DNA from: Skeletonema tropicum
Lineage: Eukaryota; Bacillariophyta; Thalassiosirophyceae; Thalassiosirales; Thalassiosiraceae
Length of the DNA: 64,000 nt
NCBI GenBank assembly: GCA_037178625.1
Contig: CM074130.1
Span: 3,348,001 to 3,412,000, forward strand
Direction of reading: 5' to 3'
A program made the position numbers and the translations under genes. Each line of letters starts with the position of its first letter. The stretch's first letter is position 1. Positions 1 through 12,407 of the stretch are shown piece after piece. The notes under the pieces are model-generated. The model made no database searches. It saw only the letters and a program-made list of their open reading frames with translations, and was not told where the DNA came from.

Positions 1-528
1 GCTGTATACTTTTTTGTCTGCATTCGTCCCCCCCGTAACGATTGCATCGTAAGAAACTTTCCCCGTCGCATCTACTTGGGCAGAAAGGACGTCACGAGTA
101 ATAATAGCTCGGCCGCCGGGAGCAGCGTTGGAATTATTGTTGCTTGCTCCGCCGCCACCAACTGCTGAAGACGCATTATTCCGTTTCGCCAAATGTGGGT
201 TGCCCATGTGCCGTGGATATTGGGCAACTTGAATTTCAGGAAAGCTCCCCCCATCATCAAAGTCAGCAGCTGAGCGAGGTACGAAGAGGAGCTGTTTATT
301 TTGTGGTTGTTTCCGCTCTTCGGGTGTTAGCTTCGAGAAGCGGATTGCTGAATTTACTCGATCACCATAAGATGGCACTCGCCTCTTTTGACTTCCTTTG
401 TTGCCATCGTCACTTTTTTGATTTATTGCCTCCCTCGCAACGATAGCACTACTGCTGCTACCGCTACCTGGAGCGGGGCCAACTTTGTTGCCCGATCGGG
501 TCGGTGCTGGGAGATAAAGGGATGCCAT
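1..528 (-). CDS. SNW1: SNW1/SKIP/Prp45 splicing factor, N-terminal part (runs off the window)
   Basis: The first 176 codons are present from an ATG at 528; the frame is open to base 1, so the gene continues outside the window. Family role: a nuclear scaffold of the activated spliceosome (NTC-related) and transcription co-regulator. Visible here are the hallmark N-terminal elements of the family: a Pro-rich start, a PSYGDR segment, LFVPRSAADFDDGG near residue 75, the very conserved FPEIQVAQYPRHMG just after it, and the start of the SNW region (LSAQVDATGKVSYDAIV) near residue 150. A Gly/Asn-rich insert separates the last two blocks. No intron is seen in this part. Identification is strong; total length and the SNWKN core lie outside. 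Confidence 0.9.
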   Translation of the reverse strand, partial: MASLYLPAPTRSGNKVGPAPGSGSSSSAIVAREAINQKSDDGNKGSQKRRVPSYGDRVNSAIRFSKLTPEERKQPQNKQLLFVPRSAADFDDGGSFPEIQVAQYPRHMGNPHLAKRNNASSAVGGGGASNNNSNAAPGGRAIITRDVLSAQVDATGKVSYDAIVTGGTNADKKVYS

Positions 529-794
529 GGTGATTATGTAATTTTCTGAGAGATGTGAATCGAATCGTGAACGTGAATGGTGAATGGCGGAGAGTGGTGG
601 GGTTAGGTTATTCGCTACGCACGCACGTGGGTGAAAGGGAGGCTAAAACCTGTGAAATGAGTTACAGCTATAAACATCCACATAGAAGTAGCATAGTAAG
701 ATGACTTGTAGCTTGTAGTGTCATCGTTGTGTCCTGTGGTCCAGTTGATTGCTTATTTAAGTTGATGTCTGCATGATTATCGTGCCTGACAATG

Positions 795-3700
795 TTATAG
801 TAATTTTGTTAACTGACTAAACTCATCATCATAATTCCTTACCATCTCATCTAACTCCTCCCAACTCTCCTCGAATAAATCACCGCTTATGATCCTCTTT
901 GCCATGCTTATTTTGGCCTCTTTGTGCTCTGGGTTGTTGCATAAATCAATAGTCATTGCCTCCGCTTTGGTTTCGTCAGAACACCAACTCTCGCACCATA
1001 GCCATTTCTGGGGCAAAGAGAAAATACGTACGTCATGCTGAGCGTAATTTGGCAAGTCTTGATCAAGGTTCGCGAGACTGTTCGGGTCCGCAGATAGTTG
1101 CTGATATATTGACCGAAGCTTGTCACCCACCAAGTCTCGACGAAAGCGTTCCAAGTCAACGACGTAAAGCGCTGAAATGTGATACGGTTTCCCCCTGAGA
1201 TGTGATTTCCAAAAGCCCGTTCTCCAAAATTGGTAGCCCAAAGTTTCTTCTCTAGAGTCGCAGAAAGGCGTGTAACCATACGGAGCACCATCCAAGTCAA
1301 GATTCCATAGCTCAGTCAAATCACCCCTCACCACCTGGTCGGCATCAACATAGATGATTTTCTTCACATTGAGAGGGAACAATACGTCTAAAAAGAGAAT
1401 TTTGTAACCCCAAATGATTCGTTGCTTTTCACTTTGACCACGTAGCCACTCAGGCCATTTGTACGTGACAAATTCAACCTCGCATCCGATTTGTTCGGCC
1501 ATATATGTCGCTGACGACTTAAATGAAGGAGAAAGGAACTACAAGATTCATTGGTGAGAATGTATTCATGAGGTATCATCCTCTATAACAATTGAGTCAA
1601 GGAAGTAAGATCTCAACTTACATTTGAAAACAACCAAAACTTCACAGGGGCACTTGTCCTCTTCGTTACAGATAACATCATGATTTTGAGGAGACGTTCG
1701 TATGCATGGCCAGTAGCAAGAGAAAATACGTGAACCGTCTCGTTGCTGCCTTTGTCGACACCTTTAGAATCAACTTCATCCAAATAGAGCTCTGCCTTTT
1801 CAAACCCTTTCTTGCGCTTTACCAGGAGCACGTTGGAAGGGCTAGTAAAATCTTTCGCAACAAGAGTCTTTGATTTTCGTTCAACAGCTGTTTTCGCTGT
1901 TGATACTTGCCCTGATGCTGAGATCTTTCCATCAACTAGATGATAGATTTCCGATCCTCTAGATTTCTCTTCGATTCGTAGACTCCAAACTCCTGGGTTG
2001 GAGCGCAATTGGAAGTACCCAGCTGTCTTCATGACGAGAGTATCAGCATGATCCCTTCTTGATGCATGAATGTCATCGACTTGAGAACCAATCGTTCCAT
2101 CAGACTCGACTAATATTTCAGACACCTGAGTTTCAGCTGCTGCAGCTAAAGACATTCGATCCAAGGTGAGCTGTAAGCCGTTAGGAGGAGTATTCTTAGA
2201 CACATCATAGCACTGCCCGAAAAGTAAAAGACTCTTGAGACTGTAATCTATTTGAGTCAATTCGATTGTTGGTTTAACATTGACCAAGTCTTCTGCTCTA
2301 TTATCACGAGAAAGGATGTACCCTTCATCTCCACAGCCAAACCGCGAGTCGCATCTCAGATTATCAGCGTCCTGGACACCGTGTGCCTGCTGTACATCCC
2401 AAAGCTCTGGAACGTCCATTCTAAGGGTGAGAAGATGATTAGTTGGTAAGTTTTCAAACCTTGCTTTTGGTGGATTAGATGCAGAAGCAAGAGGGTCAAC
2501 AACAAATCGATAGTAGCTGCTCAAGGGCACATCGTTGTCAACAACACGTCTGGGAGCAATAATGAGCTTCAAAGGAAGCTTTAGATTATCACGAATAGCT
2601 AGGAGTAGCGGAGCGACTCGCTGCGTCGGCTCGGTCAATGGATCTAAGATAACTGAGACTTCAACCTTTGGAAATAAGTGATACATTGTGACAAGGCTGG
2701 TTAGCTTCGATTGAAAAAAATGGTATTGTAGCTCAGATCGGCTGCATGTATTTTCACTTACTTGGAAATTCTCTGATGCATCCTCGTTCCAAGAAAGCAA
2801 TAGAGGATTATCTAGATCCGCTGTCAGAGCAGATGAAACACCCTCTGATTTCGTAGACGATGAGAAAAAATTATTCAGAGTAGCTGCTGATCTACCGATT
2901 GCGTGATGAAGTACGCGCCCTATACGACTGAAGTCACTACTTGCTGAAACCGAAGGCAGGTTCTTGAGTATCAATTTTGTTATTGCTGTCGTTCGATCAA
3001 GCTCTAAATTGACTAACATCTTGATGTCATTGAGAGTGATCAAACTACTTCCGGGAACATATGCACGACCATTAGCGGTGTAGAGATGCTTGCTGTCATG
3101 CTTTGCACCATGGCACATCTTTCTTCTAGTCACTACCTCTGTCATTTTTCTGCGAACAGATGCACTCAAACCTTCAATGCTGTCAAAGAAGTTGGCATCT
3201 ATATCACCCTTCAACTTCACATGTTGAACGTGATCAACCACTGCTTTGAGGTCAATTGCGTCAAAATACGAAGCAGCACAAAACAGACTTCCCAATGCTT
3301 GTGATACAGACGAAGTACAGTCCCCAGTAGGCAAGATACGAGCAGCTAATGACACTGTTTTGGAATCGTGCCAACTATGATCTGAAGCTGAAATGATAAC
3401 CTCGAGAAATGACGAAACTGCATCAATACCTACTGATTCATCCAAATCAATCATCGCTTCAACTACGAAGAGTGCATCGACGTTATTGTAGTCTGCTTTT
3501 GGCTGAGACAGGAGAAGAAGAGATTCGTCATCTGATTCGGCAGAGGCGATGAAATATTCGCCTGAAGATTCTTCTAGCAATGGGTGGAACTGTTTGAACA
3601 AGTTATCTCCTGAGAGGATTGTCGCATACACTGATTTCGGGGTATGGTCCTTAATAACCCCTGACATCACTAAACCCATTATGTGATCTTGTTCGTCGCG

Positions 3701-6253
3701 AAGAATTGTATTTACCTTCGATGCAAAGGTTGATGCATCACCTGCTGGTAGTGGGATTCCATTGTAGAAGCTCATCCCAGGTCGAATCAATTTGTCTTTT
3801 GCAAATTGAACGGCAGATTCGTAGCTCAATTTTTTGTTCTTTAGATTTGAGTCGACTTCTGAATCCTGCCGAGTTCGAAGTAAATTCACCAACTCGTTCT
3901 GCACATCAGATACACCTTGGTGAACTACCCCCATTTGGACAAGCAGTGAAACATGTGCATTGATGAACTCATCCACTGAAAAGGTTTCATCCATCTCTGC
4001 AGACTCGTGCAAAATATGGAAGAAACAATTCAATGCCACCATACCACCATATTTGTTGGTGATATGCTTGAGGAGCAAAAAAGAGTCACTTGCATGGAAT
4101 GCTCGATCTCCGTTATCCCAGTTGAGAGGTTCTGACGACAGCCCCTTCTCCACATCATCTTTGTTGACAATCAAAACACCCAATCGTAGGGGAAACTGCA
4201 CATTCAATAGCTGTGCAACGACATCAAGCACTGGGCTAGAGCTGCCCTCTGCAGGATCTATTACTAGAAGCATTGTGAACAAGTTCCTCCTAACCGTTGG
4301 TGCTCCACCAAATTGAGAGCGGTAGAGCATTTCTTGCACCGAAGTCGGCCACGAGCTGTATTGCGCGTCCTTCTCGATATCATTTAGATACATAATTGCA
4401 TTCTTGCCTCCTCTACCAACATCAATTCTGTAAATGTGAGACCCTTCCTCATCATCGGGATCACTTCCTATGCCTTCGTCTTCATGGGATTCGCTTGCCG
4501 TGGGATTCATAACGCTAAAGTCTCCACTCTTTCCAATATCTGCCAACTTATCTGCTCCCATTTCCATCATTTTGCGAACAGATTGCAAGGCAGCCCATTC
4601 AGCGCTGCTGCTGCCTGGATCTAAACCATCCCCAAGAACATGTGCAGCTTTCTTCAGTGCAGGTCTAACGCTAAGTTCCAAATTCCGCAGTATCGCATCT
4701 TCCTCCCTTAATACATTTAAGAGTTGAAATACATTGAAAGATGGGCGTTCAATGTTGACTTCGCGTGAGTTTACATAAAACCCAAAAGCGGCATCACCCC
4801 AACCAGGAGATACTGCACCAACTTTCGCTGCTAGATCAGTTGCAGTTTCTGCTAATGCTTCAAACGATTCGCTGATTTGAATATTCGACAACGAGTGTGC
4901 AACTGATGGAAGGTTTTGTGACACCCCTTTCAATGCTTCTAACGGATCAGGAGATGATACGATTAAGCTTGCTGCTTGCATTGACAGTGATCGACGCTGC
5001 CAGGCTGGTGGAATGATCGATTCAGATCCAAGTTGAAATGAATGTGATCGAATCGCAGCTGTCTGTAGAGCATGGAGGTCAGTGGATAAGGGCTTGGTGC
5101 TATCAACCTGCAGACGATCGAAGATTGTGTGTAGGTTAAGACCGCCCAAGTATTCATTCCGCGCTGGTTGCTCTGGATGATGACCTGCTTCATTCCAATC
5201 TGATTTTGCATCTCCATCTTCCGAATTATCGGCTGGACCATCGTCAAAAGCTTTATATTCAACATTGCGAATGTCAAGTCGAACACCGTAACCTTGCATC
5301 ACAGTTGGAAATGCAACACTTGCATCTTTATTCTCCTCAGAAGGGATGAATCCCATGTGGCGCACTACGAGGTTCAATTGAGACTTTCTCAGTGATTTGT
5401 AGAGTGAAGCAAATGCACTAGTTCCAGCTTGACCGTAGAGGATTGCTACAAACTCATCATTTTCACTGCTGGTTGTTGGATGAATTGACTCGCCAGGCAA
5501 TTGCGTCAATAAATGCGAGTCTTCATTTTCGACATTCTTCTCATTACTTTGTAGTATCTTCAATGCATCCAACGCTTTTGGTAATAAAGCTTCGTCAATG
5601 ACTAGTTGAGTGCCTACAACGATGCCATCTTCATCTCGACGAGACAGTAGGCAGAAGGCGGAAGGGGGTAAATTTTCTTTTTCAGTATCGTATAATCCAT
5701 ATGCAATTGCTGCATCCCGGGCCAAACTACGATGCATTTCACAATGAGGAGAATGCGCACGTAGAGACAGTGCCATCGGAAGTAGCTGCCTATCCAATGC
5801 ATTGGATTGTGTAATAATATGAGATGCAATTTCTATTGCAAGTGCTGTAGAGTTATCGAATGTCCAGATTGATTGCTCTTCTGTGGATTGACTGTCAAAC
5901 CAATTTTCTAACGCCTCCACGCCACCTCTCTCTACCAATGTATCTAAGTATTTCCAAGATAGTGAATTGTCATTCCTTTCTGATTCGAAATACGCCCATG
6001 CCTCACAAAGCGGAGAGAAGATGATGCTTGGCCATGAATATGCCTTCACAGATGTTTCCACGTCTCGTCGACCGTGCGGCGTCACTGGTTGATCACTTGG
6101 AATCGCATTTGTATATTGCTGGAATGATGAGAGAGGCGGAGCACTGCTGCTGCTTTTGTCTTCACCACTTTTTTCGTCTGACAGCAAACAGTAACTCTCT
6201 TTCGCATAGAGGATGATAAAGAGGAGGCGGACGCCCAACTGGAGTAGCCACAT
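795..6253 (-). CDS. UGGT: UDP-glucose:glycoprotein glucosyltransferase (UGGT), ER folding sensor
   Basis: Two exons (6253-1622 and 1538-795) joined by an 83-bp GT-AG intron give about 1,791 aa. UGGT re-glucosylates N-glycans of misfolded glycoproteins in the ER lumen so that they re-enter the calnexin cycle. The N-terminus is a signal peptide ([20 protein letters not shown]). The C-terminal GT24 catalytic domain (about residue 1500 onward) spans the splice junction and holds [19 protein letters not shown], the donor/metal motif [37 protein letters not shown] and NLDQDLPNY. The long N-terminal region is the diverged thioredoxin-like substrate-sensing part. Length exceeds the roughly 1,550 aa of animal UGGT. 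The C-terminus ends SQLTKLL, with no HDEL/KDEL-type signal. The 5' exon is one uninterrupted 4.6-kb frame. Confidence 0.95.
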
Positions 6254-7229
6254 TGTAATATCTAATAAAGCAATGATAGGATAATTCAGCCGATGACCCT
6301 CATCATGATCTACATAATCATGATCATCATCTTCTAAAATCTAAACCAACAAAAAAAGAAACTTCGTGAAACTTCATCTTTTACCTTCGATCTTATTCGA
6401 GCGAGAGGAAAGGAGAGAGGAGGGATACCCAAAAAGATGAAATACCTACTTCATCTACATTGACTCAACTGCACGTTTGAAGGAGACTGCAAGAGGCTGG
6501 TAGCTAAACTATTCTTCTGGAGGCGTTGTTCTCTAGCTTGCTAACCAGGGCTTATCCTTGGAAGGAAGAGAATCTAATGAGTGGCAAGGAGGGCACCTCT
6601 CAATTCTTGTTTGTATGACGAAGTCACAATTAGATGGGTCGTGAGCTAGGTCTTCTTCTAGAAAAGATTAGTTTTGACTCTACAACTCGCTATACGTCAA
6701 TCGTTGGGATGGAACTACTTAGATGGCAATGGAGTAGGGTTTGGATTGTATTTGTTGTCATCAATTGTGCAAAATGATAGGCGAACTTCTTGAGTTTAGT
6801 CACGTATCGGTTGCAAAGGATTGCATTCCTACTGTCTCCACTGAGATGGCCCATGGTGCCTCATTGGAGTGGGACGGCAAGTGGTGTCTTGTTGGAGGAT
6901 AGAACTAAGAACATAAGCCCACACTTACAGAGGAGGCTGGTCACTGGTCACAAGGGTGAAAGAAAAAATCTTTTCAGAAAAGGAATCCAATGATGTGAGA
7001 AATGGACCCTCTCCTCTCGAAACTATACATTATTTGATCACCGTCAGTAAAGTGACGTGCAGAAACACAAGTAGGCGGTGAACGTTGGATATACATACTT
7101 TGCTATTTTATTCTCACGGCATAAAAGACACCGACGTCAATCTCAGCGCTGATCCACACGATAAAGTAAAATCAAAAAGCACCCGTATTTTTCGAAGGCA
7201 TCTATTAACCATGCAATTAGAGTACATGT
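6254..7229. other. Intergenic, no gene seen
   Basis: This is the space between the UGGT start and the 3' end of the ubiquitin-L40 gene, both on the minus strand. It should hold the UGGT promoter/5' UTR and the L40 3' UTR. The part next to UGGT has several TCATGATC-like repeats (about 6300-6340). The only frame, 67 codons at 6790-6993, has no recognisable protein features. No tRNA-like B box was seen. Confidence 0.5.
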
Positions 7230-7970
<741 letters not shown>

Positions 7971-8960
7971 ATGCGTTCTTTCCTTTTCTTGTTCCTACAA
8001 GGACTAGCGATAGGTCTTTCTGTTGTGCATGCATCCAGTACAAGTGATTTATCTGTGCCTCCTCCACCGCCTGCTAGCTTCTGGCGCCTGAACTCTCGAA
8101 ATGCGCTTGTAACTGGAGGCACGAAAGGGATTGGAGCTGCTATTGTAACTCAACTTTCATCTCTCGGATGCGTAAGTATACATTTAAAGATTTCGCATCA
8201 GAATCGATATATTGCATCTATTGGCTAACTAATACTCAAACTTGTCATCAACTTTCAGAGCGTTTTGACTTGTGCTCGAAATGGAGATGAACTTTCAGAG
8301 CGTCTACACGAGTGGAACGATCAGCACGGGTTGGACGTGCAAGGAATTGTAGCAGATGTATCAACTCCAGAAGGGAGAGAGATCTTGCGAAAAGAAGTGG
8401 AGGAGCGTTTTGGAGGAAAGCTTGATATTCTTGTCAATAATGTAGGTACAAACATTCGAAAGAAGACACCTGAATACAGCGAAGAGGACTACAATTTTGT
8501 AATGAAGACAAACTTGGAGAGTGTGTTCGAGTTGACAAAGTTGTGCTATCCTTATTTAAAGAGTTCGAGTACCGAGTCTGAAACTTCATCAGTTGTCAAC
8601 ATTGGATCTGTCGCTGGTGTGACATGCATGAAATCTGGTACAATTTATGCCATGACGAAAGCTGCGATGAACCAGTTGACGGGTAATCTGGCTTGTGAAT
8701 GGGGACCGGACGGAATCCGCGTGAATTGCGTTACTCCGTGGTATATCAATACACCGTTAGCAGCGCAAGTTCTGAAGGATGAGGCATACAAAGCTTCAGT
8801 CTTAGAAAGAACGCCAATGGGACGTGTGGGCGAAACCAATGAAGTGGCATCTCTTGTTGCGTTCCTTTGTACTCCTGCGGCGGGGTACATATCTGGGCAA
8901 GTAATAAGCGTTGACGGCGGTTTTAGTAGGAATGGGTATTATGATAAGTTCTATCCTTAA
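7971..8960 (+). CDS. Short-chain dehydrogenase/reductase, tropinone-reductase-like, with signal peptide
   Basis: Two exons (7971-8171, 8259-8960; 87-bp GT-AG intron) give 300 aa. The protein is a classical NAD(P)-dependent SDR: cofactor motif TGGTKGIG near residue 48, NNVGTN (the NNAG equivalent, typical of plant tropinone-reductase-like enzymes), a Ser in the NIGSVAG block, catalytic YAMTK and the [15 protein letters not shown] strand. It ends with [12 protein letters not shown]. Residues 1-21 form a signal peptide ([21 protein letters not shown]), so it probably enters the secretory system; no aromatic residue follows the likely cleavage site, which argues against plastid import. The substrate cannot be read from sequence, and the plant tropinone-reductase-like family is catalytically diverse. 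Its 3' end faces the PHD gene only 44 bp away. Confidence 0.88.
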
Positions 8961-9004
8961 CTATAACCTAGAGCGTTAATATTGATTGCCAGTCTTCATC
9001 GTGA

Positions 9005-11719
9005 TCAATCCTTTATCTTTCCACCAGGAAGACATCCGAAGTAAGAAGGATCTCGGCGAGGATTGTGTAGACCACAATAGGCAATTGGCACAACGTTGCA
9101 AGCAGTATCCTCTCCATTGAGTATACTACTGTCGGTGGCTCCTTGTCTAGATAATTGAACCAATTGCAGTGTGTACTCATTGCAAAGCTTCTCATCTTCT
9201 TCGTTTAGCTCGTTGTTGTGTCGCGAATTCCGTCTCCTTTTGCCGGCTTGATTATAAGTACCTGTTTTGGATGCAAGCAATGCACACATGGGATGGAACG
9301 AAACGAAACAACCTCGAGCAGCACACCTTGTTAGACCTGCACCGCCTGTTCCACAGAGTGCACAGACTGTAGAAAGTGGTGACTGCTTGAGGGTCTCGTC
9401 CTTTTGGTCACAGCTCGTAGCCGCGCCACTCCAAACTCGACAAACTTCATGTACCCATTTATCTGAATCAGTATCTATTTGTGACATTGCTCCGCCACTA
9501 TGCGGGCATAGTGAGCAACTTGGGTGTGATGTGTCGCATTGATCATTTGATTCGTCACCATTGCTTGCGTGGTGAAAAGATTCGTTCGTTTCACAGTCAT
9601 CAAAGCGCGATGGTTTCTTCAAAGCTCTCCGACGCTTTGATTTTATTCCAGTAAAATGATTGCAAATAGCACAGCGCCAATGCCTAGCAGACTTCCCATT
9701 TTTCGATCCATTGGTCAAAAGTGCTCCTTTATCGTAGCAACAGTTAGAATGGGCCAAGAGACCACAGCCAACACATTCTAGGACGCCTTCTTCGCCATCG
9801 CCGTCGTCACTCCAGCATACTGAGCACACTTGTCTTGATTCTGACATTATTGCTTCTTGTATTACTTGTTGCGCTGCTAATTTGGTCATATTACCAGCTT
9901 GTAAACATACTGTACGTAGCAATCCATCTTCTAGCGGCATACAAGCGAAACGAGGACGAATAGACACTGACTGAGACGATGATCCTTTGCGCTTCTTTTC
10001 CTCCGCAGATTTCTTCTGCTCGAGTTTCATCAAGGACGATATTATGTCACCTTTTTCAACGCAGGAAGGAAGTGCAGAGTCTCCTGGTGTGTCAAGATAA
10101 ACCACGTCACTATCATTTGTGGCACTTTTCGTGGCATCTTCGCTGCTTGCAGATTTTTGTGCCAAAATGTGGGCGTGAAGTGTATTAAATGCTGAATCAA
10201 GTTCTTCATCGGTGCGAGACTCGGGGACAAGAGTACGTTTTAGCGTAGGAGCTTCGTTTTCAACTTGCCTCGTTGAATGCTTTCGCTTTCGGGAATTGAC
10301 ATTTGCCACAGGTTGGTCTTCAAGGGCCTCTTCAATTAGCAGTTTCCCAAAAATCCTAACCCCAACCTTTATTTCTGTTTGGCGTCTGTTCTTCTTATCA
10401 TCCATCTTTTGCCCTGTTATTAAAGAGTTGTAACTGACTTTCGAGCGGGTCGTTGGGAAGGAGGGGTCATCGGCCTGGACAATATTACTCCACACCAAAC
10501 GATTGCGGCCAACTTCCACCTTTTTTGATCGTCTAAAATCTTTCTTCGGATTCAGTAGTTTTTCTATGACTCTACAATCATAGGACCCAAGGCTGTATGC
10601 AAGGCCATCGTTGTCCATTTCTAATGCCCTTTCCGTGGCGACCGTTTCTCCTGTAAGGACAGATTGTGGGAGAGATGCTGCGCATAGCATGGGCCGGATG
10701 ACTTTCCTCATATTCTCTGGTAGATCATCGGAGTTGGAAATCAGCACCTCTGATGTTGGGAATAATGTCGATCTACTACTAACACCTCCTGCTTTCACGG
10801 AAACATTCCATTTCTGTGAACAAGATAGGGCAATACTTCGCCTGCGCTGTGCTATCAATTGAGCCTCTCTTAGCTGAAGAAACTCAACATCATTGGCACC
10901 CAGATGACTTTCGGCAGCCGTGTTTTGAATAGCCATCTGACTTTGGCCATTACCAATATCATCAAGCAAAGCGTTACCCTCTTTGCTCTTCCAGCTAAAC
11001 GGCAAGCGAGCGAAGGTTTCGCCATGATCCGGATCTGCCAGCAGCCTTGATCTCCATCGATTAGGGGAGAAAGTACGACCGGTGTCTTCACCGGTGTCTC
11101 CAATGGAGCTGGGTAGTGCCTGAACCATAAGCTCAATAACACCAGGGTCGGCAGAGCGCCTTGCCGCTGCTGCGGGCTCGAACCTAGGCTTCATAGCGGC
11201 GCTGCAGCCATCGGGCTTCATGTCCATCAGCGAAGGTGCAACATCTTGCGTATCTTCATGCACACCGTAGTTACCTCGCGTCTGCCCGTTATCATATCGC
11301 CCGAATCCTAGAGGACCTTTGAAATCACCAAACGGAGCATAGAGTTCATCATCGCAATGAGTGACCACATGCAAATCGTCGATGTCTCGAGGAATAGTTT
11401 TAGCTATCTTTTGAGGGAGGCATGACGTATCTCGCCATGGAAAATGAGGTGGAATGAGAAATCTATTGTTCAACGATTTCGCATCCCGATATAGTGCAGC
11501 ATTAAATGCCTCATTATCCAGTCTGGAAAGAATTTGAGCAATAAGGTCGTCGTTGGCAATTTCTTCTAAGGTTGAACTGTTTTCGGACTAAATTTGAAGA
11601 GCGCGTGAACATGTTAATATAATGAACGTCACAACACGCCAAATGAGCTGCACATATCAATGACCACATACCTCGAGGTTTCTTGCACCCCTTTTTATAA
11701 TCTTCTTATTTGAATCCAT
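9005..11719 (-). CDS. PHD plus extended-PHD zinc-finger chromatin protein
   Basis: The start was placed on a small first exon (11719-11672, 16 codons, MDSNKKIIKRGARNLE), joined by an 84-bp GT-AG intron to exon 2 (11587-9005), giving about 876 aa. The first 600 residues are low-complexity with basic, nuclear-localisation-like stretches (NSRKRKH, EEKKRKG). A canonical PHD finger starts near residue 603 (CSVCW..., CVGCG, HSNC, WRCAIC). An extended PHD follows at about 707-855 (CSLCPH, WVHEVCRVW, CALCG, FHPMCA, YCGLHNP). This pair resembles the PZP histone-reading module of BRPF/JADE/AF10 proteins; a role in reading histone H3 tails is inference. No bromodomain, SET or acetyltransferase domain is visible. 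Confidence 0.82.
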
Positions 11720-12407
11720 ATTTGCGGAAGATACCACCGGGATATTGTCCCCTCCTGAGTCCTGTTGCACTATAAATACGGCGTTTAACGGCTGCTATGT
11801 TTGAAGACGTCGGATATACTACTCAGTGCTTTATATTTTGTCTTGATTGCAAATCCGCATAATAGGGGGGGGATTTTCTGAGAATATTGGTTGATTAATG
11901 CAATTTATTACTGCTCCCCGTTCCCTTCATTACAACGCGTGGGTTCTTATAGCTTCAATAAATTGAATGGCGTTACCGACCCTTACTCCCAAACAAAACA
12001 ATAATGACGGTAGATTAGAAAACTTTCACTTGTGAGAGTATAATTGAGAGATAGAGGAGATTGGCTTCACGGTTTAACGTCTCCAGGGTATGAGTTGATA
12101 GAATTGAAATGATTGAAAATTATGAAGTGAAAAGTGAAATGGAAATGGATCATGGATGGTTCAGGAGAAGAGAGGTAGGTAGCCTTGTAGGTGATGTGCT
12201 AGGTAGCCTCTCTGAGTGGCAGTGTGATGAACGAAGCCAACTTGATATTATTGGCCATACAACAACATAAGTAATACGAGGAGACATGTGTTGGCGAAGC
12301 CGGATAATGATCTCCCTACTACTTAAATCACTGGTCCCTAATAAATTCATTTAAGTAGCAAATAGCTTTAGCTAGCAAGTAACAAGTCTAGAGTGGTGCA
12401 ATTGGTC
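11720..12407. other. Intergenic, no gene seen
   Basis: The spacer contains the upstream region of the PHD gene and the 3' side of the cDPGS-like gene. A TATTTATA element reads on the minus strand around 11770-11780, about 55 bp above the PHD start, and could be a TATA box. A G8 run lies near 11865. The 66-codon frame at 12150-12350 has no protein-like features. Confidence 0.4.
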
